Below, one piece after another: positions 33,666 through 45,926 of a stretch of DNA of 64,000 nt. The stretch comes from Cordilura impudica. Its lineage: Eukaryota > Arthropoda > Insecta > Diptera > Scathophagidae. The notes under the pieces were generated by a model, which worked only from the letters and a program-made list of their open reading frames with translations, did no database searches and was not told the DNA's origin. The position numbers were made by a program, and so were the translations under genes. The DNA is taken from positions 35,976,059 to 36,040,058 of the forward strand of contig OY821518.1 of the NCBI GenBank assembly GCA_963682025.1. Direction: 5' to 3'. How positions within the stretch are numbered: the first letter of the stretch is position 1; the number at the start of each line of letters is the position of its first letter.

Positions 33666-34290
33666 TAGGGGTATAAACTAAGAAACGGCTTCTTTTTAAA
33701 ACACTTGTACTCTCTAGGAAATTGGTACCTGTCAAGAAACTGGTATTTTCTACGAAAATGGTGTTTTCTAAGAAACGGGTACCTTCTAAGATACAGGTAC
33801 TTTATTACGAATGCGGATAGGTGTTCTTACTTAGAAACTTCTTCTTTCTAAGAATCAATTACTTTCTAAGGAACGGGTACTTAGCAAATAACGGGTGGCT
33901 TCTAAGAAGCTTTTGCTTCCTAGGGAATGAGTACTTTCTGAGAAACCGATACTTAATAAGGTACGGGAGTTGCCAAGAAAAATGGGTACTTAATAAGAAA
34001 TGGGTACTTTCTTAGTAACTGATACTTTGTAAGAGACGGGTGCTTTATCCGAAATGTGTCTTTTCGAAGAAACGTGTGCACTCTAAGAAAAGGGGTGCTT
34101 TTTAAGAAACTGGAGCTTTATCAGAAACGAGTCTTTTTGCAAAAACGTGTGCCTTATACGAAACGGGTGCTTTCGAAGAAGCAGCTACTGACAAAGTAAC
34201 GGGTACTTTCTAAGAAAGAGGTAATTTCTTCAAATATGTTTACTTTGTAAGCAACCGACACTTTCTAGGAAAGGGGTATTTTCTATGAAG
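33666..34290. repeat. Array II, second segment
   Basis: Array units resume after the LINE fragment, more diverged than at 31.1-32.3 kb and without a clear ~202-bp period. Confidence 0.75.
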
Positions 34291-34683
34291 AAACGAGCAG
34301 GAAAAAATATTTTCCTTAACCATTTTTAAGGAATTGTTTATTAAGGAATTGACTTAGCAAACTGCTTAAACTTTTATTTAAATGGCGGATTATTTTTCAA
34401 TGCACTAATTCGAACGTACGTTAAAGGAAAAAAGCACAATGCCGATTTACTTCAATTTAAATACAAGAATGCTTTCTCTTATTTGCAAGATGGATCACTA
34501 AAGCTGACAATTCAAAGTGTTATGACATTTGTCAATCAAATTTAGTTATTAAAATTCATTACTGGCAAAAACAAAATACTAGTTGTTAAAAGAGTCAAGT
34601 CAAGTGCACCAACTTTTGAAACCGATGTCTTCCGATCGGGATGAAATTTGCGCCAAGGTTAGTCCTATTGGATAGTAGTTTAG
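34291..34683. other. Left flank/outer end of E2
   Basis: The piece 34615-34683 (ACCGATGTCTTCCGATCGGG...) may be the outermost part of E2's left TIR whose partner on the right was lost. The remainder is AT-rich with no recognised feature. Confidence 0.4.
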
Positions 34684-37315
34684 ACACAATTTTTCAATAA
34701 GATCGGTCCAGATCTCTCTGAGTTAGAGGGGATCAAAATTTGACATTTTGGCCAAACAGGTGTTTTTCTCATCCATGTAACTTATTACCTATTGTTCTTA
34801 GAAAATTTTCTCCCAAATAGTTTAGATAGCTATTTTTTCAATATTTTGGAAAAAATTCTTTAAAAAAAAAATAATTTTATATTTTATTTTTTTTTTGCTA
34901 AATTAAAGCATTTTTTGCCTTTTATTTCGAAAAGGGCATTTTTTTTTTTTTTTTCATAAGAAAGCTTAGGATTTTTCCTTTAAGAGCTTTTTGGTCGCTT
35001 AGAGGGATGGGAGTGGGATATCTATCAAAATAAATGTTTTGTAACTCAAGACAACGGTTTTTCAATTTTTCACAAATGCACTATTTTTAATTATTTCCTA
35101 TTTGTGTGTAAAACCTTACAAATAAAACTTATACTGAGAAACTAGACAAATTAACCTTTCCGAAGGTATGAAACATACCTTCATAACATAACAGAAGAGA
35201 ATGGTTATCTGTAACCTGAAAGAGTTATTTGCAACATTTCAATCTGAACACGAGGATGTTAGAATTGGCTTCACGAAATTAAACCAAATGCGGCCAAAAC
35301 TTTGCGTTTTGGGAGAAAGCAGCGGAACTCACAGTATGCATTTACCATGAAAATGTTAAACTGATGTTGAAGGAAATCAACTTAAAGTATTTAACAGATG
35401 ATTCGGCAGAAGATTTACACGATTACCGCGATTGCCTTAAATTGACTATGTGTCCTAATGCAACAACTTCTTGCCACTTAGGTGAATGTACCAGTTGCCC
35501 GAAAACCACATACATCAAAGAAAATTTAATCAACTCTTTAGATCGAGAATATATAGAGGAGGTCAAATTTGATTCTTAGATTGAGACTGACAGATGCACA
35601 TTGAAATAATCATTTTAAATGTGGATGATTTTGTGGAAGAAATGTGTACAGGATTGCTAAACTTGCGAAACCATGACTTTTTAGTCAAAGAGCAATGGTC
35701 ATTCTTCAAGGATTTGAAGATACATTTGAAGTCTGATGAATTCGTTATTTCATATGATTTCGCAGAAAACTATAAATATGTTCTTCAGGATGCCATACAA
35801 GCATTCCACTTCAATAACAACCAAGCAACTCTACTCACAGTAGTTATTTACTACATGAAAGATGAAAAACTGGAACACAAAAGTATGGCAATCATATCCG
35901 ACGATTTAAAACATGATACTGTTGCAGTTTATGAGTACCAGAAGAGAATACTAAAATTTCTAAAATCTAAATTTACAGTAAGGAAGGTATACTACGTTTC
36001 GGACGGAGCTCGTCAACATTTTAAAAACAAAAGTAGCTTGGCAAATCTTATAGCCCATGAAAAAGATTTTGGAATGCCAGCTAAGTGGCATTTTCATCCT
36101 AATGCTCATGGTAAAGGAGCATATGATGGTATTGGAGCAAACCTTAAAAGAAATGCAGCATAGTATAGCCTTCAGTGCTCTCATCAAGATCGCATCTTAG
36201 ATGCGACTGCTTTATTCCATTGGGCAAAGAGTTATTGTAAAGAAACTAAAATAGTTTTTAGTAGCAAAGAGGATTATCAGGAAACATTGAAAACACTGAA
36301 GAGCAGATTCGATGCTGCGGTAACAATCGATAGCACCGCTCAATACCATGCTTTTATAACGCTTGTCGATGGAAGACTCAAGTTGAAAAAGTTTTCTGCC
36401 TCTATTCAATGCGATTTCTTTCCAAAGACAACAAATAAACCAGCAGCGAAATCAACAGCTGAACCTAGTAACGCCAAGAAAGGATTGACAAAAAAACGCA
36501 GTAAATAAAGGCGACAAAAAAGCTGGATGAAAGACTGGGTATTTAAAAATTTACAAGACCTAAATACTTCATCAGCTACAATAAATTAAGTATAAAAATA
36601 GTTATGATATAAATGGATCAAATGCAATTAAGAATAAATTTTAACAAATTATTTATCTTTTTATTTGTAATATTATTATTATTATTATACATTAATTTAA
36701 TTATTATTAAAAATAAATAAAAAATAATAATTTTTCAACATTTCTACAGAAAAAAAAGCGATTTTTTTCCTGAGGTTAACATATTCTGGGTATTACAGTA
36801 TCGAGAGTATAAAATTTTAGTTAGGTATGTTATATACCTTCGGAAAGGTTAATTTGTCTAGTTTCTCAGTATAAGTTTTATTTGTAAGGTTTTACACACA
36901 AATAGGAAAAAATTCAAAATAGTGCATTTGTGAAAAATTTAAAAACCGTTGTCTTGAGTTACAAAATATTTATTTTGATAGATATCCCACTCCCATCCCA
37001 CTAAGCAACCAAAAAGCTCTTAAAGGAAAAATACTAAGCTTTCTTATGAAAAAAAAAAAAAAATGCCCTTTTTGAAAAAAAAGGCAAAAATGCTTTAATT
37101 TAGCAAAAAAAGTCTACAAATTTATCTTTTTTTTTTAAGTATTTTTTTCCGAAATATTGAAGAAATAGCTATCTAAACTATTTGGGAGAAAATTTTCTAA
37201 GAACAATAGGTAATAAGTTACATGGATGAGAAAAAACACCTGTTTGGCCAAAATGTCAAATTTTGATCCCCTGTAACTCAGAGAGATCTGGACCGATCTT
37301 GTTGAAAAATTGTGT
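34684..37315 (+). mobile_element. DNA transposon E2 with ~495-bp TIRs
   Basis: The left arm 34684-35180 and right arm 36824-37315 are inverted copies with high similarity. Shared landmarks include ACACAATTTTTCAA, GATCTCTCTGAGTTA, TTTGGCCAAACAGGTG, GGGATGGGAGTGGGATATC and CCTTTCCGAAGGTAT. They enclose a broken transposase gene. The right arm stops abruptly in array II, while the left flank has ~70 bp more, so the right end is probably truncated. E2 lies inside array II. Confidence 0.8.
35204..36508 (+). pseudogene. E2 transposase pseudogene, nearly complete
   Basis: It begins MVICNLKELFATFQSEHED, then LRPK-type MRPKLCVLGESSGTHS. A frameshift follows and reading resumes YHENVKLMLKEINLKYL at ~35350, with a Cys cluster (MCPNATTSCHLGECTSCP). 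Another frameshift near 35601 leads into VDDFVEEMCTGLLNLRNHDF, VISYDFAENYKYVLQDA, MAIISDDLKHDT, YYVSDGARQHFKNKSSL and WHFHPNAHGKGAYDGIG. A TAG at 36161 precedes the C-terminus, which ends KKGLTKKRSK at 36508. Asp residues in YDFAENY and SDGARQ are likely catalytic (inference by comparison with E3). Two frameshifts and one or two stops disable it. Superfamily unnamed. Confidence 0.75.
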
Positions 37316-39300
37316 AAGAAACTGATACTTTCAAAGTAACTGGTACTTTCTCAGAGACGGGTGCCTTATCAGAAACAAGTCGTTTCGTAGAAATACGTGT
37401 ATTCTAAAAAACCGCTACTTTCTTTGAAACGATTATTTTCTTTGTAATGGATACTTAAAAAGAAATGGGTACTTACTAAGAGACAATTAGATACTAATAT
37501 AAAAGTACTTTTCTGAAATGAGTACTTAATAAGAAACGAGTACTTAATAGCTTCTAAGAAACGACTACTTTCTAGAAGTGGGAACTGAATGAGAAACGGG
37601 TACGGTATCTGGTACTTCTAAGATATGGGCGTTGTATTAAAAATGAGTCTTTTAGTATATACGTGAAATGGGTATTTTCTAAGTAACGGGTACTTTTAAA
37701 GAAACAGGAACTTTTTAAAAAACGAATAATTTTTTGGAAATGAGTTTCATTTAAGAAATAAGTATTTAATAAGAAATTGATAGTTTCTAAGAAACTGGTT
37801 CCTTCTAAGGACTGTCATTTTCAGTGTCGACAATGTCGTTTGTATGAAAACGGATTGTAATATCATGTCATTTGTAACCCCTGGCAACTTTGATACCTAA
37901 AGTGAAATTGCCAACATGGTGTTTTGTTTTTGTAAGTTTATAAGATGTAATGCAAACGTGATTAATAAAAAATTACGAGATGTCATTTGAGGAAATTGTT
38001 TATTCTCAATTTGTATGACATAGTGAAGACCAGGCCTAAGAAATGGGTACGTACTTAGAAGCGGTAACTTTCTTACAGACATTAAGTTTCTAAGACACAA
38101 ATACTTTCTATGAATTGAGTAGTAAATAAGAAACGGATACTTAACAAGAAATGGGTACTCTCTAAGAATCGATTACTTTCTTAAAAACAGGTTCTTAATA
38201 ACAAACGGGTACCTTCTAAGTAAGTGGTACTGTCCGACAGACTGGTGCTTTATCAAAAACGAGTGTTTTCAAAGAAACATGTGCTTTCTAAAATATGGGT
38301 ACTTTCCAGGAAACGATTACTTTCTATGAAATGAGTACTTAATAATAAAAGGGCACCTTCTAAGAAACGACTACTTCCTAAGAAACTGGTGCTTGATTAA
38401 AAACGGGTACTTTCTAACAACTGGTACTTTCGGAGAGACTGGTGCTTTATCAAAAACGAGCCTTTTTGCAAATACGTGAGCTTTACATGAAATTGGTACT
38501 TTCTAAGTTACAAGTGTTACTAAGTAATGGGTACTTTGCAAGAAATATGAGCTTTTTAAAAAATGGGTACCTGTTTAGAAAAAACTGCCTTTTAAGAAAC
38601 AAGTATTTTCGTGGTATCTTCTCTATGAAGTAGTTAATAAGACGCTGATACTTAATAAGAAAATGGTGCTTTCTCACAAATGATTACTTTCTAAGAAACG
38701 GGTTTTTAATAAGAAACGGGTATTTTGTAAGAGACAGGTGCTTTATCAGAAATGAGTCTTTACAAAAAAAACATGTTTATTCTAAAAAACTGGTACTTTC
38801 TAAGAAACGATTACTTTCTATGAAACGGGTACTTAATAAATAATGGGGACTTACCAAGAAACGGTAGCTTTCTTAAAAACAATTAGTTTGTAAGAAATGA
38901 GTACTTAATAGGAAATGGGTACCTTGCAAGAAACGACTACTTCCTAAGAAACGGGTACTGAATAAAAACGGGTACTTTCTAAGTATCTTGTACTTTAAAA
39001 GCGATGGGTGCTCTATCAAAAACGTGTCTTTTTGCAAATACGTTTGTTTTGCAAGAAATAATGCGTTCTAAGTAATGGGTGTTTTTTAATTAACGGGAAC
39101 TTTCTAAGAAACGGCAGCTTTTTAAAAAATATATAAGAAAAAATTATTTTCTTAGAAAATGGTGCCTTCTCTACGAAGGGGGTATTTTCTAAGAAACTGG
39201 TAGTATTTAAGAAACGAATACTTTCTGCATATGTTATCTAAAATGGGGTACTTTCTAAGAAACGCTACTATCATAGAAACGAGTACTTGGTATTATCTGA
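37316..39300. repeat. Array II, third segment
   Basis: Units of the AAGAAACGGGTACTTTCT type continue in degenerate form with variants such as AATAAGAAACGGGTACTT and AACGAGTCTTTTTGCA. A stretch at ~37820-38040 is non-array sequence. Weak local periodicity; no genes. Confidence 0.75.
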
Positions 39301-40257
39301 AATTTTAGTCTTTTTTTAGATTATATTTTTATATTGTCAAAATCTTTATTTCTTGGATTCCTTCCCATTAGCCAGATACATTTCACGTTACAACCCTAGG
39401 AAACCCCTTAAATAGTAGTTGGTGGCCGAAATACTTCATTCTGCTTATAGAAGCGTAACGATTTTATGAACTATAACAAAAAGATGTATTAACACTTAAA
39501 TTGCAATATGTCTGTCGGATTATCTGTCTATCCGTTCGCCTTCTAACAACCATCGGCATACAATTGCAAGCACATTAGCAGCGAAATAGTACATGAGGAG
39601 ACATCAACCGTAGATTAAATGTAGACTTGTGATATCAGTTGCACCTTAAACGTCAATCAGTTACAACAAATTACACAAACACATGTTGTGGCAATTGAAA
39701 GCACCACGGAGTTTTAAAATTGTTTTCTAGCCAAAATATTCGCAATAAAAAAATTCTCCAATTTAAAACTGGAAATTATTTTTGAAATAAAAAATCTCAT
39801 TTTGAATGACTGCACAATAAATCTTTTTAATGAAGTAAAAATCGATACACACATATTGTAAAATTTTCCAAGTGTTATTTTTAAACTTAGTTTTTTATGC
39901 TGCGAAAAACAATTTTCTATGTGAATTGTTTTCGTAAATGTCATTACAAAAGTGCACAACAATTAAACGGTTGATGATGGTTTTGCTTTTCAAATCTATT
40001 TACTAAAGAATTAAAAACATTACTTGTGTTGTTCGAATGTCTTATGCGTGACATGTTTAAGAGTTTTCTAAATAAAAATAAATAAATAAGTAAATAAAAG
40101 TAAAAATATATAAAAAAATAAATAAAAATAGTGGTGTTAGTGAGAAATACATTTTAAAAGTATTTACTTTATACTGGGTGTTTAATACAGAAAGTAACGA
40201 AAAAGGAAGAGTTTGAAAGATGTAAGTACATTTTTAGATATAGTTATGCCGTAAAAG
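39301..40257. other. Stretch without recognised gene
   Basis: Ordinary AT-rich sequence between array II and the mariner element, with an A/T-rich run at 40070-40130. Confidence 0.5.
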
Positions 40258-40259
40258 TA

Positions 40260-41543
40260 ACGGGTGATTTTTTTGAGGTTAGGATTTTCATGCATTAGTA
40301 TTTGACAGATCACGTGGGATTTCAGACATGGTGTCAAAGAGAAAGATGCTCAGTATGCTTTGACATTTCATCATGAATAGACTTACTAACGAGCAACGCT
40401 TGCAAATCATTGAATTTTATTACCAAAATCAGTGTTCGGTTCGAAATGTGTTTCGCGCTTTACGTCCGATTTATGGTCTACATAATCGACCAAGTGAGCA
40501 AACAATTAATGCGATTGTGACCAAGTTTCGCACTCAGTTTACTTTATTGGACATTAAACCAACCACACGAATGCGTACAGTGCGTACAGAAGAGAATATT
40601 GCGTCTGTTTCTGAGAGTGTTACTGAAGACCGTGAAATGTCGATTCGTCGCCGTTCGCAGCAATTGGGTTTGTGTTATTCGACCACATGGAAGATTTTAC
40701 GCAAAGATCTTGGTGTAAAACCGTATAAAATACAGCTCGTGCAAGAACTGAAGCCGAACGATCTGCCACAACGTCTAATTTTCAGTGAATGGGCCCTAGA
40801 AAAGTTGGCAGAAAATCCGCTTTTTTATCGACAAATTTTGTTCAGCGATGAGGCTCATTTCTGGTTGAATGGCTTCGTAAATTAGCAAAATTGCCGTATT
40901 TGGAGTGAAGAGCAACCAGAAGCCGTTCAAGAACTGCCCATGCATCCCGAAAAATGCACTGTTTGGTGTGGTTTGTACGCTGGTGGAATCATTGGACCGT
41001 ATTTTTTCAAAGATGCTGTTGGACGCAACGTTACGGTGAATGGCGATCGCTATCGTTCGATGCTAACAAACTTTTTGTTGCCAAAAATGGAAGAACTGAA
41101 CTTGGTTGACATATGGTTTCAACAGCTCGCGATTCTATGGCCATTTTGAGGGAAAACTTCGGAGAACAATTCATCTCAAGAAATGGACCGGTAAGTTGGC
41201 CACCAAGATCATGCGATTTGACGCCTTTAGACTATTTTTTGTGGGGCTACGTCAAGTCTAAAGTCTACAGAAATAAGCCAGCAACTATTCCAGCTTTGGA
41301 AGACAACATTTCCGAAGAAATTCGGGCTATTCCGGCCGAAATGCTCGAAAAAGTTGCCCAAAATTGGACTTTCCGAATGGACCACCTAAGACGCAGCCGC
41401 GGTCAACATTTAAATGAAATTATCTTCAAAAAGTAAATGTCATGGACCAATCTAACGTTTCAAATAAAGAACCGATGAGATTTTGCAAATTTTATGCGTT
41501 TTTTTTTTTTAAAAAGTTATCAAGCTCTTAAAAAATCACCCGT
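40260..41543 (+). mobile_element. mariner-like element, complete with TIRs and TA duplication
   Basis: TIRs ACGGGTGATTTTTT at 40260 and AAAAAATCACCCGT ending at 41543 are identical over 14 bp and flanked by TA (40258-40259 and 41544-41545). The 1,284-bp length and single transposase gene fit Tc1/mariner. Low divergence of the coding region suggests a fairly recent insertion. Confidence 0.9.
40373..41434 (+). pseudogene. mariner transposase, one nonsense and one deletion
   Basis: The frame starts MNRLTNEQRLQIIEFYYQNQ, an N-terminal helix-turn-helix, and runs through SQQLGLCYSTTWKILRKDLG to ILFSDEAHFWLNGFVN (first catalytic Asp in FSDEAHF). A TAG at 40883 probably replaces Lys. The frame then continues IWSEEQPEAVQELPMHPEK, VWCGLYAGGIIGPYFF to WFQQ at ~41124. 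Roughly 10-13 bases are missing there, removing the second catalytic Asp and shifting frame to ARDSMAILRENFGEQFISRN. The third Asp remains in SCDLTPLDYFLWGYVKSKVY. It ends NEIIFKK at 41434. Otherwise ~350 residues are intact. Confidence 0.9.
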
Positions 41544-41689
41544 TAGTTTTGAGCTAGAACACTAAAATAATTTTGTAAATTTTGTAACTGAAATATCAAA
41601 AAAGAAGAAAAATCATTCTCAAACAATTCAAGATATTCTGTACCATGCATTCATATTCTTATAGCCTTAAAATTACAATTTTTAAAAAG

Positions 41690-43095
41690 TATCTTCTTAA
41701 AACAAAAGCACCTCAAAAAGTTCATTTTCTTAAAAAAAAAAACACCTAAAAAGTACTTTTTCTTAATAAAGTACCTTTTCTTCAAATAGTACATTTTGTT
41801 CAAATAGTACATTTTGTTGAGAAAATATCTTTTCTTAAAAAATTATCTTTTCTTAAAAAATTAACTTTTCTTAAAAAAAGTACCTTTTTATATGAAAAAT
41901 ACATCTATATGGAAAAGTACATTTTCTTAAAAAAAAATAAATTATCCTAAAAATTGCAATTTTCTTTAAAAAAAAAACCTTCATATGAAAAAGTATCTTT
42001 TCCTGCAAAAGTAGCTTTCCTTAATAAACTAAATATTCATTAAAAGGCCGTTTTCATACAAAAATTAAATAAAAAAAATTCTTAAAAACTTATGTTAATA
42101 TGAAAAAATAACTTCATATGAAAAATTACCTTCATATAAAAAAGTACCTTTATACGAAAAAATATCTTTATATTAAAAGTACCTTTATATAAGAGTAAAT
42201 TTTCTTAAAAAGTAGATCTAAAAAGGTAATTTTTTGGAAAAATTAATTTTCTTAAATTAATTTCACCCTTTTATAGAAAGTACCATTTCTTAAAAAGGAA
42301 ATTTTCTTAAAAAAAAAAAAACATTTTCTTTAAAAGTTTATTTTCTTTAAAAAACTCTTATTCTTTGAAGAGTACGTTTTGTTAAAAAAGTATCTTTTCT
42401 TAAATAAGTACCTCATTTTAAAAGAAATGCCTTTTGTTAAACAACTAAATTTTGTTATAAAAAGTAGCTTTTGTTAAAAAGTAGCTTTTGTTAAATAAGT
42501 ACCTCTTGTTAAAAAAAGTACATTTTGTTAAAAAATTACCTTTTGTTAAAAAAGTACCTTTTGTAAAGTACCTTTTCTTAAGAAAGTTATTTTTTAAAGA
42601 GTACATCATCTTAAGAAAAGTGCCCTTTCTTAAAAGAATGCCTTTAGTTAAAAAGATAAATTTTGTTAAAAAAAAGTACCTTGTGTTCAAAAGTACCTTT
42701 TCTTATCTTTTGTTAAAAGAGTACCTTTGGTTAAAAAGAAAGTTACTTCTTTTTAAGTACATAATCTTAAAAAGTACCCTTTATAATAGAAAAGTACATT
42801 TTCTTAAAAAATACCTATTTTTTTATAACCACATTTTCTTAAAAAAGTAAATTTGTTTAAAAAAACACTTTTTTGCAAAGGATTTTTTTTTTTAAGTACG
42901 TTTCCTTAAAAAAAAGTACCCTCGCTTAAAAAAGTATCTTTTCTTTAAAACGTATATTTTCTTAAAAATTACCTTCTCTTTAAAAACTACTTCTTTAACT
43001 AAAGTACCTTTTTTTTTGATAAGTACATTTTCTTAAAAAAGGCACATTTCTTTAGAATTATATATTCTCTTATAAGGACATTTTTTTCCAAAAAA
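41690..43095. repeat. Array I-type minisatellite
   Basis: Degenerate TTTCTTAAAAAAGTACC units as at 1-4190, with TTTTGTTAAAAAAGTACC variants around 42430-42720. Lys/Leu/Phe/Val-rich frames on both strands (e.g. 42488-42850) are array shadows. Confidence 0.8.
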
Positions 43096-43100
43096 AAAAA

Positions 43101-43145
43101 TCAAGTAAGAAAAGTATAGTCGGTCTAGGTCTAGGGTCTCTATCT
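43101..43145 (-). mobile_element. F1 3'-end fragment
   Basis: CAAGTAAGAAAAGTATAGTCGGTCTAG (quoted in part: AGTATAGTCGGTCTAG) is the F1 3' terminus up to half its palindrome, followed by GTCTAGGGTCTCTATCTC, a rearranged piece of adjacent F1 sequence. The rest of the element is missing; an E1 arm begins directly after. Confidence 0.6.
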
Positions 43146-43790
43146 CTTTAAAAAGCTTTATAACTTCAAAATCGAATATAAACTCGCCAAGGAATAGCAA
43201 ATGCCCGAGAACACTTTTGTGCCAAAAAAACTAGGTCGTGAAATTTGACGGCATTTTTTTCAACTTTGAGAAATTGATTAAAGCCACCATTCTTTTTTAG
43301 TCCCTATACTTATAAGCACTCAGATATGAAGTATTTATTTATTACCACATTGAGACCGATAATGGAAACTTTTTTGATAAAATTTTGAAATCTCCTTTTT
43401 CAAGTTTTAAAAAATTTTCTTAAACAAATTTTTAAAAAATTGTTAAATATATGTTAGAGATTAACTATGTGAATTTTTAAGTAATTTCTTATGCCAGAAT
43501 TTTTTTCGAAATTCGAGAAAAATTTGTATGTACTCTTTCTAGGTAGATTGTAATAAAAATTTATCAGTTTCTATTAAACATTATCTTAATAGCCTACATA
43601 TGACCCCAACCTAATAAAAGATTATTTTTTTTTTTTTTAAATTCTAATATTTTGCAAGTGCTATTGAAGTTTTAGATGGGAATGCTTAAAATATAATAAC
43701 CAAATATGCTAGTTTTCCCTGCTAAAAATTTTTAATAAATCGAGCAATTTTGGCATATTTAAAAAAATTAATTGTTCTAGTAAACTAAAT
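43146..43790 (+). mobile_element. Solo E1 terminal arm
   Basis: This matches the left arm of E1 in order: AAAAAGCTTTATA, GGAATAGCAAATGCC, CAGATATGAAGTATT, TTGAGACCGATAATGG, TCCTTTTTCAAGTTTTAAAA and further toward the interior. The outermost end and the opposite arm are absent. Confidence 0.65.
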
Positions 43791-43809
43791 GAAACCCTCA
43801 CTATGGGTT

Positions 43810-44450
43810 AGGAAATAAAGTACATCGGCTTAATAAAGTACTTTTCCTTAATAAATTTATATTTATATTTATTATATAAAGTGTATATTTTCGAAAAATT
43901 TTCTTTTTCTTAAAAAAGAACCTCCTTTAAAAACATTACCTCTTCCTAAAAATTTTCTTGTTTTTTAAGCAAGCTTTTCTTAGTGTTTATTCTAAAAAAG
44001 ATCACTTGATTAAAAAAATTTCTTTTCCTAAAATTTTTCCTTTTTTTAATAAGTATATTTTCTTTAAAAAATAACATTTTTTAAAAATAGAGTATTTTCT
44101 TAAAAAATTACCGCTTAAAAAATACCTCTTCTGAAAAAAAATTAATTTCTATTCTGAAAAAAGTTTCACTTATATAAAAAGTATGTTTTCGAAAATATCT
44201 TTTCTTGAAAAGCTAAATTTTCCTTAAAAAATGTCTCTCCTTAATAAAGTATTTTTTTTTCTTTATAAAGCGTCTTTTCTGAGAAGTAAGTCTTTTAAAA
44301 AATTTATTTTCTTATACATTATCTTTTCTTAAAAAGTACCTTTCCTTAATTATTTCTTCTTAAAAAAGTGCCTTTCATAAAAAGTGCATTATCCTAAAAA
44401 TTTTATTTTTCTGAACGAAGTACATTTTCTTAAAAAAAATCGTTTTGTTA
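43810..44450. repeat. Array I-type minisatellite
   Basis: Diverged TTTCTTAAAAAAGTACC units continue up to the TIR element at 44453. Confidence 0.7.
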
Positions 44451-44452
44451 TA

Positions 44453-45537
44453 CAGGCATGTGATGGAAATCGATTTTAAATCGAAAGCGAAATTTTCAAA
44501 AGAACTCTTTAATAATAGGTTTGATGAAAATCAAGCGGTTTCAAAATTTCATTTTTGTTCCACTTCATAATGTTTCTTTAAATAAAATGTCACTATATTA
44601 ATATTATTTTATTATTAAATACAACGCTGTGTTATTGTTTTTCACAAAAAAATGTCAATATTAGCTTATTAATTTTGTGTTTTTGTTTGAAAAAATTTAT
44701 TAAAATGGCATCTGTAATAACGATAAGTGCCGAGAATGTCCTTTTGAAGCAAAATTTTGTTGTAGCAATTTTTCAACCTTCTGATGATGACGTAAAATTT
44801 CCTCATTTTCTGTTCTGGATTTACGAGTTTTTCCCTGAAAAATTATATTAAGTTAGACGTTATAGTACATAAATTTATTATATTTACATTAAGTTATATC
44901 TATAATATTAATAGGCTAGGCGATTTCTTTTGACCGATGTTTTGTTCTACCGTTTTATCCCGATTTTGACCAAACGTATAATTTTTGGAAGGTATTTCGT
45001 TTTAGCCATTTTTCAGACTTAAAGATTTTTTAATTTTTTCCTCTATTTTGAGAAAATTGCATTTAAAGATGCTACTAACACATACATAAAATTATACAAT
45101 GCTATGTTTGTATTTATTAAATTTGTTAATGTGTTTGTAATAAAAATGAGTTTGTTTTTTGTGTTGATTTGTAAATAAGCTTTAATTCATTAGCATAACT
45201 TTGGGGTCTTTATTTAATGAAAAAATAAAATTTCCTAGAATGTGCACTCGAATTTCGAGGGCTGGAATATGCGAGTCCTTATTAAAGCTTGAAAAGTTGA
45301 AAAAAAGCGTATCTGTTTCTGTTTGATTTAAAAACGATAAAAAAAAAATAACAATTACGTTTTCCATCACATCTTTATTTATCCATATTTCCATAGAACA
45401 AAATGGAAAATAAAATATATTTATTCTTGAAAAAAAAAAAAAAAAAAACGAAAGCAAATCCAAAAATTGATTTACATCATACCTATTTTCGATATTGTTT
45501 CGTTTTGGTATTGATTTCGGTTTTCATCACATACCTG
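44453..45537. mobile_element. TIR element with CAGG...CCTG ends, split by HelB copy 5
   Basis: Ends CAGGCATGTGATGGAAATCG and GGTTTTCATCACATACCTG form a ~20-bp TIR. CAGG/CCTG ends would fit hAT, but I see no clear 8-bp duplication. Without HelB it is ~708 bp. The minus strand at ~44700-44845 encodes KTRKSRTENEEILRHHQKVE and continues to a stop, a possible remnant of a coding end that I do not recognise. A poly-A run sits at 45429-45448. Confidence 0.55.
44899..45275 (+). mobile_element. Non-autonomous Helitron HelB, copy 5
   Basis: A 377-bp copy from TCTATAATATTAATAGGC (after A at 44898) to hairpin CTCGAATTTCGAG, GGCTGGAATATG and a mutated CGAG at 45272-45275 (before T). Inserted in the 44453-45537 TIR element. 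Confidence 0.8.
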
Positions 45538-45799
45538 ATTAAGCAAATTTTAATATAAATATTCCTATCTATATATTAACACGTGAAAAAAATTTTTAGT
45601 TCCCTTTTTATGCAATATGCGGGCACGTAGGAGTGTGAAAATTGGCACAGTTATAGCCCATGTGGAGGAGAAGCTGACAATGATAAAATTTATATACAAT
45701 CTGTCTTAAAAATCTAATAAATTAAATAAAATAAAATATTTATAATAACTCGTTACACCCTGTTAATTCGAATGATTTAAATTATATATCAGACGCACT

Positions 45800-45926
45800 G
45801 TGTTGAATTGTGAATTGCTTAAGTTGAATAACATACCTATAGATTAAAAAAACATTGTAAGAAAAAAGTTGAATGAAAAAATAATATGTCCTAGAATTTG
45901 TACTCGAATTTCGAGAGCTGGGCTAA
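45800..45926 (+). mobile_element. HelB 3' fragment (copy 6)
   Basis: Aligns with the HelB 3' part: TTGTGAATTGCTTAAGTTGA, GAATGAAAAAATAA, CCTAGAATTTG and the hairpin ACTCGAATTTCGAGAG, ending GGGCTAA. 5' part absent. Confidence 0.6.

Noticed and set aside
42445..42850. Lys/Val/Phe-rich 120-codon frame and its antisense
   Set aside because: Both lie wholly in the GTAC-type minisatellite; composition is explained by the repeat unit.
45182..45463. 93-codon Phe-rich minus frame
   Set aside because: Crosses the HelB copy 5 end and a poly-A run; not a continuous gene.
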